NCBI GenBank assembly: GCA_002224055.1
Contig: AZLU01000094.1
Coordinates: 86,720-150,719 of the forward strand
Source of the DNA: Pezizomycotina sp. ARF18
Taxonomy: Eukaryota; Ascomycota
DNA: 64,000 bases
Direction of reading: 5' to 3'
Positions 37,384 to 48,638 of this stretch are shown piece after piece. A program made the translations under genes and the position numbers. The notes beneath the pieces were generated by a model. The model made no database searches. It had not been told where the DNA came from and saw only the letters and a program-made list of their open reading frames with translations. Position 1 is the stretch's first letter; every line of letters begins with the position of its first letter.

Positions 37384-40300
37384 TTCTATAGAAGATATTC
37401 AAGCCTCCAATAATCGACATTCCTAGCGACAATGATCAGATCAAACACCAAGGACCTGTCGCGGAAGGATAGCTCGATTAAAAAACCGCGAGGTCGGCCA
37501 AAGAAATCGGCGCAACCATTGGCGCAAACACTCGATTTCTACGAACAAGCGACCACTTCTAGGGAAAGCGGAAACGTCGACAACTCGGTGAAGCAGCTCC
37601 TTCGAAACCCACCTCGCACGATAGCCAAACCCTAAAAAATCGAGCCGTGTCAAAGAAACGGACATGCAACAACAACGCTTAAATTTCACCTCTATGAACC
37701 ACGTTCCATCACCCCCACTCTCTCCAAACCCGGCACCTCGGGAAGTAGCGCATTTGGTCACGGACCCCCTCGGAGCACCGTCATCCTATTCACCCCATGA
37801 ATTTGAACACCTCGTTGAACGGGAACGTCAAGGGACGCCGCCAAGTGAAGCTTTAACACCAGAATCAGGGCACATCAACTCCAAAATGGCGAGCGTTACG
37901 TTACAGCCAACCTCCTGTCTGCCTTCCTTAAAGTCTCGAAGTAGAAGCGGATCTCTCTCGAATGTAGCAGAGCCTCCGCGGAAGAAGCACAGGCGTCCAA
38001 TAGCTAATGCAGCTGACAACATTGCACATTCAACGTCAACGAGCGGCAGCGATGTCCCAGAGGTACCCCTACTCAAACCTTCGCTGATAGTCATACTGAA
38101 AGTGCATGTTCCGCCATCTTACACAGGGCCTTCGCTGATCGTAAAATTGAAGGTGAGGGTACCTGAATCGCAACCACAGCCAGAGAAACCGAAAAAACCT
38201 ATACATCCATTCTTTTCCAAGGGTCCGGCGAAAACACAGAAATCCGAAACAATTGTTGCAGCTATTTCTACGCCAGCAGTCAAGGCGGACAACCCTACCC
38301 TTGTTCCGAATCGTGTTACAGACGACTCGACTGGCTTTAAGTCGGATTCCAAGCCTAAGTTTCAAGTTGAGGTTGAGCCCCCTGGCCACCTGCTGGTGCG
38401 GTCCATGTTCGCGGCTTGTCGCCCAGAAAACCGACCAGGGGCTTGCAGACATCGGAAGCTTTGTTTTGGCATCGAAAGGGAAAGACAAGCGATTCCAATT
38501 ACCAGAATCGGAATCACTGCTTCGGCTCATGTTTAATCGCCTTTCGAGCGTGGAAAGGTCCGATGAAGATTCTACAGCCCATGAGATGTCGCCATTCTTG
38601 CGAATACCCGAACGGATCGAGCTCACAGCTACTCCGCTTCTGAAGGAAAGGTTAAGATCTGTCCTTAAAGGCGAGGCTATCATCTAGCAGCTTGCACCCT
38701 GCACTCAGAAGCCTGCGTGAGATTATGGCAGACTGTGAGATGCTTATTACACAATTTGACAAATGCGAACCCCAAACTGTTGCGTGGACAACCAAATATG
38801 CACCAAGGCGTACAGCTGAAGTTTTGCAGGTTGGCAAAGAGACTGCCGTGTTATCAGAGTGGCTTCATAAGATGAAAGTGTGGGCCGTCGAAACTGCAAA
38901 TGGCAAATTGGGAAAGAACCAGAAAGTCGACACAAAGAGAAGAAGAAAAAGAAACGCAAGAGACGCAATGACGGTCTAGATGGATTCTTAGTCAGTGATG
39001 AGGAAGACGATGACACCATGACGAACTCACAGACCCCGAAGATAGCCCGGCTTCTGCTTGGGTATAAAGCGGCCGGAAGCTTGATACGAAGGCTGCCAGC
39101 CAGGTCTACTCCATGTTTTGGTACAGATGAAGAGGACGATGACATTCTACTTCCTAGCGGCGACGAGCGCGGCCGAGCATTTAGCTCACGTGAAGGCTCT
39201 CCTGCTGGCAAGTTGAACAATGTGATTGTTATCAGCGGTCCGAGTGGGGTCGGAAAAACGGCGGCAGTATATGCAGCGGCGTTGGAACATGGATTCTCCG
39301 TCTTTGAGGTTATCCTGGCCAAAAACGGGGAGGTAAAGAGCTGATGGATCTGGTTGGCGACATGACAAAGAACCACCTTGTGCACAAAGACAAGGTACTC
39401 GAACCCGCGAATTGCTATCGAGTTCTCTAGGCAAACTACAACCGCCAATCAAGGAGGACAAGTCGAAGTCCCAACGCCAGTCTCTCATCCTCATTGAAGA
39501 AGCCGATATCTTGTTTGAGGAGGATAAACAATTCTGGCCCACTGTGTTTACTCTGATCTCGGAATCTAAGCGGCCCGTCATAATTACTTGCAATGATGAA
39601 GGTCCCGTACCCCTTGACGAACTCCCTCTTCAAGCTGTGCTCCGCTTCTCAGTTCCGCCCAAGGATCTGATCGTGGATTACCTCCTGATGCTTTCTGCCG
39701 CCGAAGGTCATCTCTTAAGTCGACATACCATCGAAAATCTCCATGATCAATGCAATGGCGATCTCCGTATGTCGATTATGCAATTGAATTTCTGGTGTCA
39801 AATGACTGTGGGAGACCGCACAGGCGGGCTGAAATGGTCTGTGAAACGATGGCCCCCGGGGTAGATATGGAAGAAGGAGAAATCGTTAGGTGCTTCAGCA
39901 AGAACACGTATTTAGCAGGGATGGGCCAGCTAGGACGTGAACTACTGTCGAGCGCTACCCAGCCAGTGGCCGGAACTCTGGCCAGCCGGAAGATGACTTT
40001 TGGGTAGATGTTTTGGAGAATACTGGTATGGATATCGGGATGAAATTGTTCCACGATGTCGGAACTATTACGACAGCCATGGGCAAGTTGGATAGCCATA
40101 TGGCGCTCAGATGCTATGACAGCTTCGCGGATATGTACAGCGCCGTTGACGTGTTTGCGGGGAAGGAGTTGAGGGCGAAAAATTTAGATACTTTCAAAAT
40201 GGTAAACTATCCCCTTCTCCTCTTTAGGTTACTAATCAGTTACTGATAGAAAATATAGGATATTCTGGACCCTACACATCCGCCACAGAATATGAGGCAT

Positions 40301-41005
40301 GAGCCCGACAATGTGCTCGATATACGTCTCTTCATACCGAGCGACGTAACCCTCAATCATCCACGGACGAACTTTAGCTATTCATGCAAGATGTTCCGCG
40401 TTTGGATTTTTGCAAAGCCAACTCGGTAACGATTACATACCTCACCAAGATTTAGCTTTACAGAGATGGAACTATCGGAACTAGTAAGCAAAACGGACAC
40501 GTCTTATTCGATACCTGAGGCTCTTCCGGAAGCACAATTGCGTTCGCCATTTGAGGAGTCTCTTCTCCCCTCTGAAAATTTCTTCCCGCCTCCGAATCCT
40601 GGGATCTACCAATTCCATCAACCTCTCGGTGTCTTCACCACTGATGTTGCTCCGTTTGTTAGGGAGATTGCTCGTGGAATCATCTCGCGCCAACAGATTG
40701 TGCAAGAGATGGGAAAACTACTATCTGTGGGTGGCGGTGGAGCTCTCAGAAATAAGCGGAATACCAGAACAAGCCGAGGACGAGGTCGTAATACATACCT
40801 GCGAGGAAACTGCCAAGACATGGTGAAGACTGCTGGTATAGGGTGGGAAAACGCGCTCGAGGACTTATTGCAGAAGGATCCACTTATCCAAGAGGAGAGC
40901 GCAGGCGAGGACGACAATATAGAAAATGGCGATGCCGTGAAGAATACCAATATCGAGCGTATAAACGATGTCGATAGCGACAGCGAAATGACCGACCCCG
41001 CATAG
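37209..41005 (+). CDS. ELG1: Elg1/ATAD5 PCNA-unloading clamp-loader subunit
   Basis: Large subunit of the alternative RFC (Elg1-RLC) that removes PCNA from replicated DNA. The probable first exon ([13 protein letters not shown] to a PFFSRDQ PIP-like motif, from merging both duplicated copies) precedes an intron ending TATAG at about 37391. Exon 2 carries [15 protein letters not shown], an AT-hook-like [14 protein letters not shown]-rich sequence, and a second PIP-like motif, [11 protein letters not shown] (about 38205). Then come [17 protein letters not shown], an acidic loop, and the AAA+ core: Walker [16 protein letters not shown] (39238-39285) and Walker [15 protein letters not shown] (39485-39530). 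[14 protein letters not shown] (sensor-1-like) and [13 protein letters not shown] follow. The helical collar includes [11 protein letters not shown], and the tail RTSRGRGRN ends at TAG 41003-41005. About ten frameshifts. Identity is sure; the true 5' exon is ambiguous because of the duplication. Confidence 0.9.
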
Positions 41006-42936
41006 CCCACTCTTGAATCCACATGTTGCCCAGCAATTGCATACAGTTTGCCATTTTCCTAATAGATACGACCAAAACGCTTTCCTCCTCTCTCTTCCAT
41101 TTTTTTAAATTCTCTAGCCCAAATGGGCCATAAACCCCCTAAGCTACAGCTGGTCTTTGCAAATTCCGGGCTTGCTTCTTATATCCACTCTACCCTTTTC
41201 CTCTTCTCTTCTCATTTTTTTTTTTTTTTTTTTTTTTGAATGAATATTTGTATAATGTAACTTGCAACACGATATCAACCTGTGCGTCTATATTTTGGTT
41301 TTTGTATATGGCTCTATACGTATATTTCAGCATAGCTTTTGGCGTTTCTCTTTTCCCTTTGCTTCCTCTTATTCGCCAGTGGTATTTACACAAGCATTGC
41401 CTAATTTAAAAGGGCCGGGTCTTGTCCGCTTGTTCTATGCCATGAACGTTTGTACCCAGGCTTTTCATGTCCCTGATATAACATGATTATGATATTCGTT
41501 GGTGACTCGGCTTGAACTTATCCAACACCTTTTCGCTTCTTTGCCTTGATGCGTCACTCATATTCTCCTTTGCCTCGTCTTGTATTCAATATTAATAGGT
41601 GTTTAAACAGCAGCTAGCTACATTGGCACAACATCACAATACAACACAAAGAACAGGTTTCTGTGTTTATTATTATTCCGCTAATTAGTTTGGTGATCAT
41701 GATCAATAATAAAATAAAGGAACCCCCTCCTATTCCTATTAATTCCAGGTTCTATATTAATTTTAATAAATAGATACTCGAGTAAACATATAATAAAATA
41801 GAACGATGGACGGTAGAGGTTAAAATACTGAACCCATCAATAGTGATATATATTCATACACAGAAAATGAGTTCCTGCGTGCCTTAGTATATCAAAATAG
41901 AGCACTTAAATACTTATCTATACGATACTACTTGGTAGTGCACATGTAATTCAATAATATTAAATATGATAACGACGAAGTTAAATAAGTATTTACTTAA
42001 TAATAATATATAATATATAAAATGTGGGTATCCAGCTTGAAGTGCAACCAGGTATTGAGAAGGAGTCACTACTAAAATTTCCTTTTTGAACACCTATCTG
42101 GACCGGTGAACATCAGTGGCCCCCCAAGTCATAAATTTGCCCTGGTCTGCTTATTAAATTCTGCCGGGTGAGTGCCAAACCAGGACGTTCAAGTAAACTT
42201 ACGAATGCACCCATGTATTATATTTAGAAGTTTCACATTCAAACAAAAGAAGTTGCAATTTTCCCTTTCATAATAAGTAAAAATTATTACACTGGAATCG
42301 ACTATGTGGCCGTTGGGTACAAACACTTCCAGACAACATCAATCTTGTATTTCAAACATTGTTCTATTATCCAGATACAGAATCTGCTTTACTTTATAGG
42401 CATGTTTGATATAATCCCAAGAAGAATATAATATTTTTTCAAGCCTTCTTTGTCCAAATCGAATATAACCATGATGTGGTTTAGTTATTCGGATGATATA
42501 ATAAATTCGCGCATTCGTTCGTACATCGCGGTATCACTACTTACTGTCCTATAGTTCTAATTATTATCCTAATTATTATCCTATAGTTGTATTTATTGTC
42601 GTATCGTTCCGCTTATTATTCAATAGTTCTATTTATTTTCTCATGGTTCTATTTATTTTCCCGTGGTTCTATTTATTTTCTTATAGTCCTATTTATTACC
42701 CATGGTCCTGTTTATTTTCCCATGGTCCTATTTATTTCTCATGGTCCTATTTATTCTCCCATGGTTCCGTTTATTTTCCCATCGTTCTGCTCACTCTCCC
42801 ACGGTTCTATTTACTATCCCGTAGTTCTGTTCCCTCTCACTTTGTGCTTTTGTTTTTCACAAAATATATATGCATAAAAAAAACCCCCGATTCCCACCCG
42901 CCCCCGTTTTATTTCAGTAAAAAGGGATAAAAAACC
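41006..42936. other. Intergenic region with a minisatellite
   Basis: About 1.9 kb between the 3' ends of ELG1 and the Pro-rich membrane-protein gene. T tract at 41215-41237, AT-rich sequence, and a 20-bp minisatellite at 42590-42840. No protein-coding signal beyond the translation of the repeat itself. Confidence 0.5.
42590..42840. repeat. 20-bp minisatellite, about 12 degenerate units
   Basis: Units follow the pattern GTTCTATTTATTTTCCCATG with length 18-22 and a few substitutions per unit, becoming more CT-rich towards 42840. Because the unit is close to 20 bp, all frames cycle, which creates long hydrophobic open readings (Tyr/Phe/Ile/Leu) that I do not regard as genes. Confidence 0.9.
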
Positions 42937-43888
42937 TCAAGCATAGGACCCATCTGCATCAAATTCATCTGATAACAAGCCTTGAACATCTGAACGAGAC
43001 CTTGGTTCTGGCAGGGCGGGCGGGCTTGAATTATCAGGACGGCTGGAGGGCCTGCGGAGAGCAGCTGAGGCCATCGCTCCCGCGACCGCCGAGGCCGTCA
43101 TCGCTGCTATGGTGTCATTAAAACGCCCGAATACTTCGCCACGCCATCTGCAGCCGACGCTAGATTGAAGGGTATCGTTAGTAAACTCAAGTTGGATCCG
43201 TCACGCAGCGAGGACATTTTTTGCTTTATCTTTTCTTTTTTCTTTTTTTGTCCCGAGGATCAGAAGCGCAAGAGAAATCATACCTAGCAGGGCTGGGAGC
43301 CTCGACACCCGAACATGACAAAAATGAGGCGTAGACGCGGACGGATACATAGCGATGTATACCAGGGACCTGGTCTAGCGAAGGGTCATGAACGACAGGA
43401 TGTGGGCAGCAATGACGAACTGCGTGATGGACGGCCCGCTCGTGATGTTGTTGTTCTCGTTGGTGGGGTTGCTGCTGCTGTTGGCGTTGGTTTCCGTGGT
43501 CGTGAGGCTGTTGTTGATGTTGTTGTTACCGTTGCTGTGGTCCACCATGATGTAGGTTCTGCACAGGGTCAGGTCAACAACACCAGCCGTGGTAGCCGTG
43601 TATATACCTGCGAGAACCCTTTCGCAACAACCGGAGAGGAATGGGCGAGGAATGAATGGGGAGAACCCCGATTTGTGCGAGCAAAGTTGGGGTATCGTCA
43701 GGAGGACCATATTGATTTGGGTATGAAGTTTTTTATTCGACTTATGATATTTTGAGCTTTCCTGCGAAGAAGGAGCCAAAGGAAAAGTTTGAGGCGGGTG
43801 ATGATGGTGGTGATGGTGGTGATGGTGGTGATGGTGGTGATGGTGGTGATGAGTAAGAGGGAAGTGGTGGAAAATTATTTTTCTCCAT
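42937..43888 (-). CDS. Putative membrane protein with Ser-Pro-Pro N-terminal repeat
   Basis: Family not recognised; a four-helix MARVEL- or tetraspan-like fungal membrane protein is possible. On the minus strand from ATG 43888 it begins MEKNNFPPLPSYSS and runs through about six Ser-Pro-Pro units (from the GGTGATGGT repeat on the plus strand), then NFSFGSFFAGK. After frameshifts come PNQYGPPDDTP, a segment with a helix (GVVDLTLCRTYIMV), an Asn/Thr-rich loop with possible N-glycosylation sites, a second hydrophobic stretch (ITQFVIAAHILSF), and a third (ALLGMISLALLIL). The C-terminal exon reads GEVFGRFNDTIAAMTASAVA and ends SDEFDADGSYA at TGA (42939-42937). An intron lies near 43215-43290. At least three indels must be bridged. 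Confidence 0.5.
43798..43853. repeat. GGTGATGGT repeat (codes for Ser-Pro-Pro)
   Basis: Six tandem 9-bp units; on the minus-strand reading from the ATG at 43888 they encode SPP repeats. In another frame they would give polyHis, which lacks a start codon. Confidence 0.85.
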
Positions 43889-44149
43889 TTCTATTTTTTC
43901 TTTCTCTGGTTACAGATTGAGAATGAAAATAAAAGTAGAGAGAGCGTAGGTAGACGTGAAGAAAAGAGAAAGAAAGAAAGAAAGAAAAAAAAAAAAAAGA
44001 TGGGACGTCGGCGAAAATTTCCTCTTATACATATTGTATAATCTTGAGAAAGTGAGAAAAGCTTAATTTTGAGCCGCTTTCCAAACTGGGATTCGGCTAG
44101 TCTTGCCGAAGAATAGGATTTATAATTTTTCTTTTCTTTTTTTTTTTTT

Positions 44150-44632
44150 TTTTCAATAAAAATTTTTTTGAATTACCAATTCCAAAGTGGTCTCCAAAAA
44201 GAGAGGGTGTTCAAAAAGACCATTTCCTGCCACCTTAAAAAAAAAAAAAAAAAAAACGGGCTTAAATTTTGAATATCAGCACCACATGTTGATGTTCAAC
44301 ATTGCATGAGGCGTATGACAGTATTGGATGATGGTGGGCATCAGCATCATATATTGATACCCAACATTGGATGATAATGCCACATTTACTTGAAGTACAA
44401 AAGGTACCTGGGAAAAGATCTTAAAATTATAAATAAAGTAAGATTAGCCGCATCGAAATTCTTCAATATTTCAAATTCGACTGCAAAATTCAAAAACTGA
44501 ATTAGGAAGGACCATTTCCTGAACCGTAAAAAAAACGGGCCTCAAATTACTTTTTTGAACACAATCTTTTTTTATAGACCACTTTGAGATATCGTAATTT
44601 TAAAAATTTCTTTTTGACCATCCTCTCTTTTT
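44150..44632. mobile_element. MITE-like element with long degenerate terminal inverted repeats
   Basis: The outer left sequence at 44172-44221 (AATTAC...CAAAGTGGTCT...GTGTTCAAAAA) is found inverted at about 44548-44597 on the right (plus-strand AGACCACTTTGA and reversed partners), giving arms of roughly 50-70 bp with many matches. In addition GAGAGGGTGTTCAAAAAGA (44201-44219) pairs with the reverse complement of 44609-44627 with two mismatches in 19. Internally a direct repeat of GACCATTTCCTG and an A run followed by CGGGC occurs near both ends (44218-44262 and 44510-44542). There is no coding capacity, so it would be non-autonomous. No clear target-site duplication, partly because the flanks are T tracts. 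Family unknown. Confidence 0.6.
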
Positions 44633-44949
44633 TTTTTTTTTTTTGGTACTTTGGGGACGGTGAAGATAATTGCTTTTTCTGCCAAATGCCAAGAAATATA
44701 AATATTATACATCCTTTTTTTTTTTTCTTCCGCGTATAAGTCTACTCAGGGCCCAAGCAATCTTGGGTTTATTACATCCGAAACTCTTAAAATCAGAATT
44801 TTTTTTTATTGTCGCCTTTTACCTCCTTCTCCTCTCGTTCGGCAATTTTAACGGAAGGATCAGCTCGTCTTCTTCATCTCCAGACTTTTCCACCCCGCCC
44901 TCGTCATCTTCGGCTTTGGTCTCTCATTTTCGGCGGGTTTTACATACAC

Positions 44950-47127
44950 GGTAGCTCCGCCTTCTGCCGAATCCTCAAAGTCCGCACGCGGCAGGAGGCT
45001 TCATTGTCCAGCAGCTGGACAATGAAGCCTCACCGATACTTTATCGGAAGGAGCTTATCCACTACAGGTTCCAGTAAATGGAAGGTCTACCACAATGGCG
45101 TCCCTTACTTAACTGTATACAACGTCGGTTCTCGAACCCGCATGGCCACATCGAGTATCGGAAGTTTTCGCTTGAGCCATCCTACGTCTAGTCTGTTTTT
45201 TCATTTCCAATTTTCTCTCCAAGTCTCTCTCTCGCCATCGTCCATCTTATTCTGTCGGTAAGATGCCTCAAGAGTCTCCAAGCTGACTGCGAATATCTAT
45301 TCCCCCCAAAAAGGCAATACAAGGTTTCTCGGGTATCGTGGCCTATCATCGACAAGTACAAGAGTTACTCCAACCTCAACATTGATCCTTCCATGGTCAT
45401 TTCGCATCCGGTTTCATATAGCGACGGCGATTTTGCAAAAACTGTTAACGACCCGGAACTTTTCTGTACTCTGCCTCACACACACCGACAACTTGTCATT
45501 AGTCTTCTTCGCCATACTTCATGTCCTGTCGTCGTGAAAGAGATCGTAAACTTGGACGAGGATTCGTCGATCTTGTTAGCAAGGCTTATAATGAGTGCAC
45601 TGTGCAAAGTTAGAGGCTGGGAGGACGCCATGAAGATCTGCTCAGCGCGATTAGCGCCGATCTTTCATCTTTTCGCAGGTGTGATTTAGAGAAAATTTCT
45701 TTGGAGAACGGAGATAAAGAAGGTAGATAACCCTATTCATGCTATCTACCGGTCAAAGTAACAAAGTATTTATTTTTGATTTATAGGAGATTCAACATCT
45801 GTAACAGGTGCCAAGGAGGACCCCCAGCAAGCTTCCCCGAAGACGCATAAACGACGACTACGAACGCAGTATCAGGGAAAATGACAATAGTAGATTACGA
45901 AGCGACGTTGATGCAGATAAGCGAGCGCCTAGGTTGGGCCCAGGTGCTAAATAGCGTCAGGGGGTTGGCGAATCTTAGAAGGAACGACCGTACGTCGAAG
46001 ATGCGACAAGGTTGCCTAAAACGTCAAGGTGACAATGCGCAGTAGGAGGATCCGATTTTCAGTACAGCCGAAACGCCCATGGAAGCCACATTTACCTTAC
46101 AACGTCTTGCGTGCCCCCACAGTTGCGGAAAGTGCCTTTTGGATACTAGTCGCTCTATTACTCGGGGAGCAGGCGATGCTTGAGCTCCTACGGCTCGTCA
46201 CTAACGAAGGCGTGAACGAAACCATTAACGGGATTGCCCTTCGACATGATATACACCACGCATTCGATGGTGGCTGTTTTATCTCATGCCTATCATGCCT
46301 GTTGAAAGTTCTCTGTCCCCTAACATGAGCACGCTCACCGAGTACACTGTGCGCTTCCGATGGAAGTCCGGCAAAGTCGTCTAGAACGCTCTACACGCTG
46401 ATGAGAAAGGACCCGAATGAGCAGATCGCTATCGGCGGTCTAGACGGAAGACTCTACGTTCTTGAAGCAGAAGCTCGAAATATCGACCAGCACGACGTTT
46501 TTACATTGTTTACAAATGATGCTCTAAAATACCCCTCCCGCACCCTGCACTGCTGAGCGCTCGGACTCGCCTTTTGGAGCATGTTGCCGACACATGGCTC
46601 TTTAGCATCAGCGCAGGCTTAGAAAAGGCTGTCCTCAATAATATTCTGGAAACGAGCCGAAACTTAGTCGTGAGGAATTAAGAGGCCATGTTGTAAAATC
46701 CTCAACTCAACAAAATGGGCTCTTCCGTGAGCAGACTAGAGGTTTAGCTACCATCCCGTCAATGAGCGATATTACGAGGTATTACAGGCTAGCGCATGAC
46801 CAAGAGCCGATCCACGAATACGACTTTCGAGAATTTCATAAAATATACCCTCCATTATGCGAGGCAGACTACTGGGACCTCGAATCCATCTTGGCGGATA
46901 ACGTCCTCAAAAGAAATTATCCCGGAATCGAAAGGCTGTTTGGGGAACGGCCGATTGAAGGATGCGATATCGGTGCGGTAAATGACTTATTGAAATTGCA
47001 AGCGATGATTGGCTGTAGTAGATATTACGTAAGGAGAAAATTCTATAGGCCGAATGGATACACAAAAATTTTTATAATCGGGCGTAAGAAAAGGTTTCTC
47101 CTTTCATTCAGGCCAAATCAGTTATAG
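44950..47127 (+). CDS. HNH nuclease-domain protein (fungal HNH_2 type)
   Basis: Fungal HNH-domain protein of unknown role; such proteins are numerous and often lineage-specific. The start is unresolved. The frame NPQSPHAAGGFIVQQ (about 44970) through SPILYRKELIHYRFQ is the earliest convincing reading. After an intron (about 45185-45260) come CLKSLQADCEYLFPPKRQYK and a long conserved block to KVRGWEDAMKICSARLAPI (45675). Another intron lies near 45718-45785. The HNH core follows: VLRAPTVAE and GEQAMLELLRLVTNEGVNE, then NGIALRHDIHHAFDGGCFI (46230-46285) with the His-Asp-x-His-His-x-Phe-Asp pattern. The C-terminal part (GERPIEGCDIGAVNDLLKLQ) ends at TAG 47125-47127. Several frameshifts, so it could also be decaying. 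It is bracketed by two copies of a related repeat. Confidence 0.6.
44995..45031. repeat. Perfect palindrome, 17-bp arms and 3-nt loop
   Basis: The arm GAGGCTTCATTGTCCAG (44995-45011) is followed by a 3-nt loop and its exact reverse complement (45015-45031). It lies inside the HNH gene reading and encodes GFIVQQLDNEAS in that frame. Confidence 0.95.
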
Positions 47128-48638
47128 GAAGCGTGGAGGAAACCAGGAACGAAACGTCCCATTCACAGTAATGCATTAGTTCCCCCGTCAGCTAGCGTCA
47201 TTATATAACTAATTTATATACTATCCATTATTAAGAATGTAAATAGAGCACGAGCTAGGGGATGAAAAAGAAGGAAAAAAAGGTGCTCTTATTATAGAAC
47301 ATATTTATGTTGTATTCTGTTCTCTCTTTCCACTTTATATATATATGTCATTACAAGATATTCGTTGTAGAAGAAAATACTTAGATATGTTATTCATGTG
47401 TATATTATTAAGTATATAGGAACCATCTTCATGTATACGTCGAGGTTCTGAACTGAACCAGCGCCAGATTGAAACCGTGAGATACGTGAATAGAAACAAA
47501 AGAAAAAAATTTCGAGTGTATCACGAGGTATATAACGGCGCTCAAGGGGTTTATCGTACCGTCAAGGTCTTTTAGTGTAGTTATTTTTTCAATAAATTTC
47601 TCCTACTCCTTCACAGTTTTTCCTGCGAATGGAGAGAATCACCTCATGGTTTGTTTGCAAAACACAATATAATAGTTTACAACAGTATAATATGAATATC
47701 TTTTTTCCCCTGTAACAGCACATGATGATTTGCAAATAGTATGACATGATGGTTGCTGCTTATTTGTAAATTTAGCCCTAATCATTAAGATACAAAAAGT
47801 ACTTAGAAAAACTTCAACTATGATAACAGAGAGACAAGATTGGTTGTTCCTCGATGCTTAGCATTACGTGATAGTTTCGTAACAGCATGGCATGTCGGTT
47901 TGCAACAGGAATCATATGTTGTTATACCCAAAATACTTTCGCCTTGCAATATAGCTACTTAAAGTACCTGAAAAAGGTATCATGCCAGAATAATAGAGGC
48001 AATATTAGCCGTTCCTCGATACTTCGACGTTTTAAGTTCAACTAGAAAAAACAAAAACTGAATTAGGAAGGACTATTTCCTGAACCGTAAAAAAACGACT
48101 GGCCTAAAAAAATTTTTTTTTTTTTTCTTCTTTCTTTCCCTTTCCTTTTTTAGCCCTCGGTTCCTTTTTTGAGTGAGCTACCTACCTACACAAGCTAAAG
48201 AAAGACCCCACGTACTCAACCACACTGAGCACTTACATTATTATCTTTGTACTTGACCTCTCTTTCTGGGCATCGATTGGTGAAAGGAAAACCCTTTGAT
48301 CTTATTTTATTGTGTCAAAGAATTCCAATTCTGTATATAATAAATAAGCACCTTTTTTGTACGCATCCTTATGACAGAAGGGGGAGGGAGCTTGGATAGT
48401 AGTAGTACAAGTGGTAAGTTATTATTACCTTAGGCTTTTTTTTTTTTTTTTTTTGACTCAAAAAGCTAGAGAGAACTAAGAAAAGAAAAGGAAAGGGAGA
48501 AAAGAAGAAAGAGAGTGTGAAAGATATCCAAGTACGAGCAAAGGAAGAGAGCAACCGGTATCCTAAACAAGGCGTCACTAACGATAAATATTTTACCCTT
48601 TCGGACGATTAGGACCACCACCCTCAGCTCGATCAATT
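47128..48638. other. Intergenic region with a second repeat copy
   Basis: About 1.5 kb between the HNH gene and GCD2. The 47.7-48.1 kb part is related to the MITE-like element upstream of the HNH gene (separate entry). T tracts near 48113-48127 and 48438-48454; the latter is close to the GCD2 leader. No coding signal. Confidence 0.5.
47718..48110. repeat. Second, degenerate copy of the 44.2-kb repeat
   Basis: The block CAAAAACTGAATTAGGAAGG... at 48052-48097 matches 44491-44537 over about 46 bases with one substitution and one indel, in the same orientation. Weaker similarity extends upstream (the AGTACCTG...ATTAGCCG...TCGA segments of both copies). Within this copy there is an internal degenerate duplication: AACAGCA...TCCTCGAT at 47718-47860 recurs at 47882-48020. 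The right-hand inverted arm seen in the first copy is missing here, where a T tract begins. Confidence 0.7.

Noticed and set aside
42587-42930. Two overlapping open frames of about 95 residues, hydrophobic, in the minisatellite
   Set aside because: They are direct translations of a 20-bp tandem repeat in two frames; composition follows the repeat and there is no independent coding evidence.
43315-43755. Plus-strand frame of 146 residues rich in Val/Asp/Gly
   Set aside because: It is opposite the Asn/Thr-rich and helical segments of the minus-strand membrane protein, whose terminal exon and start are better supported.
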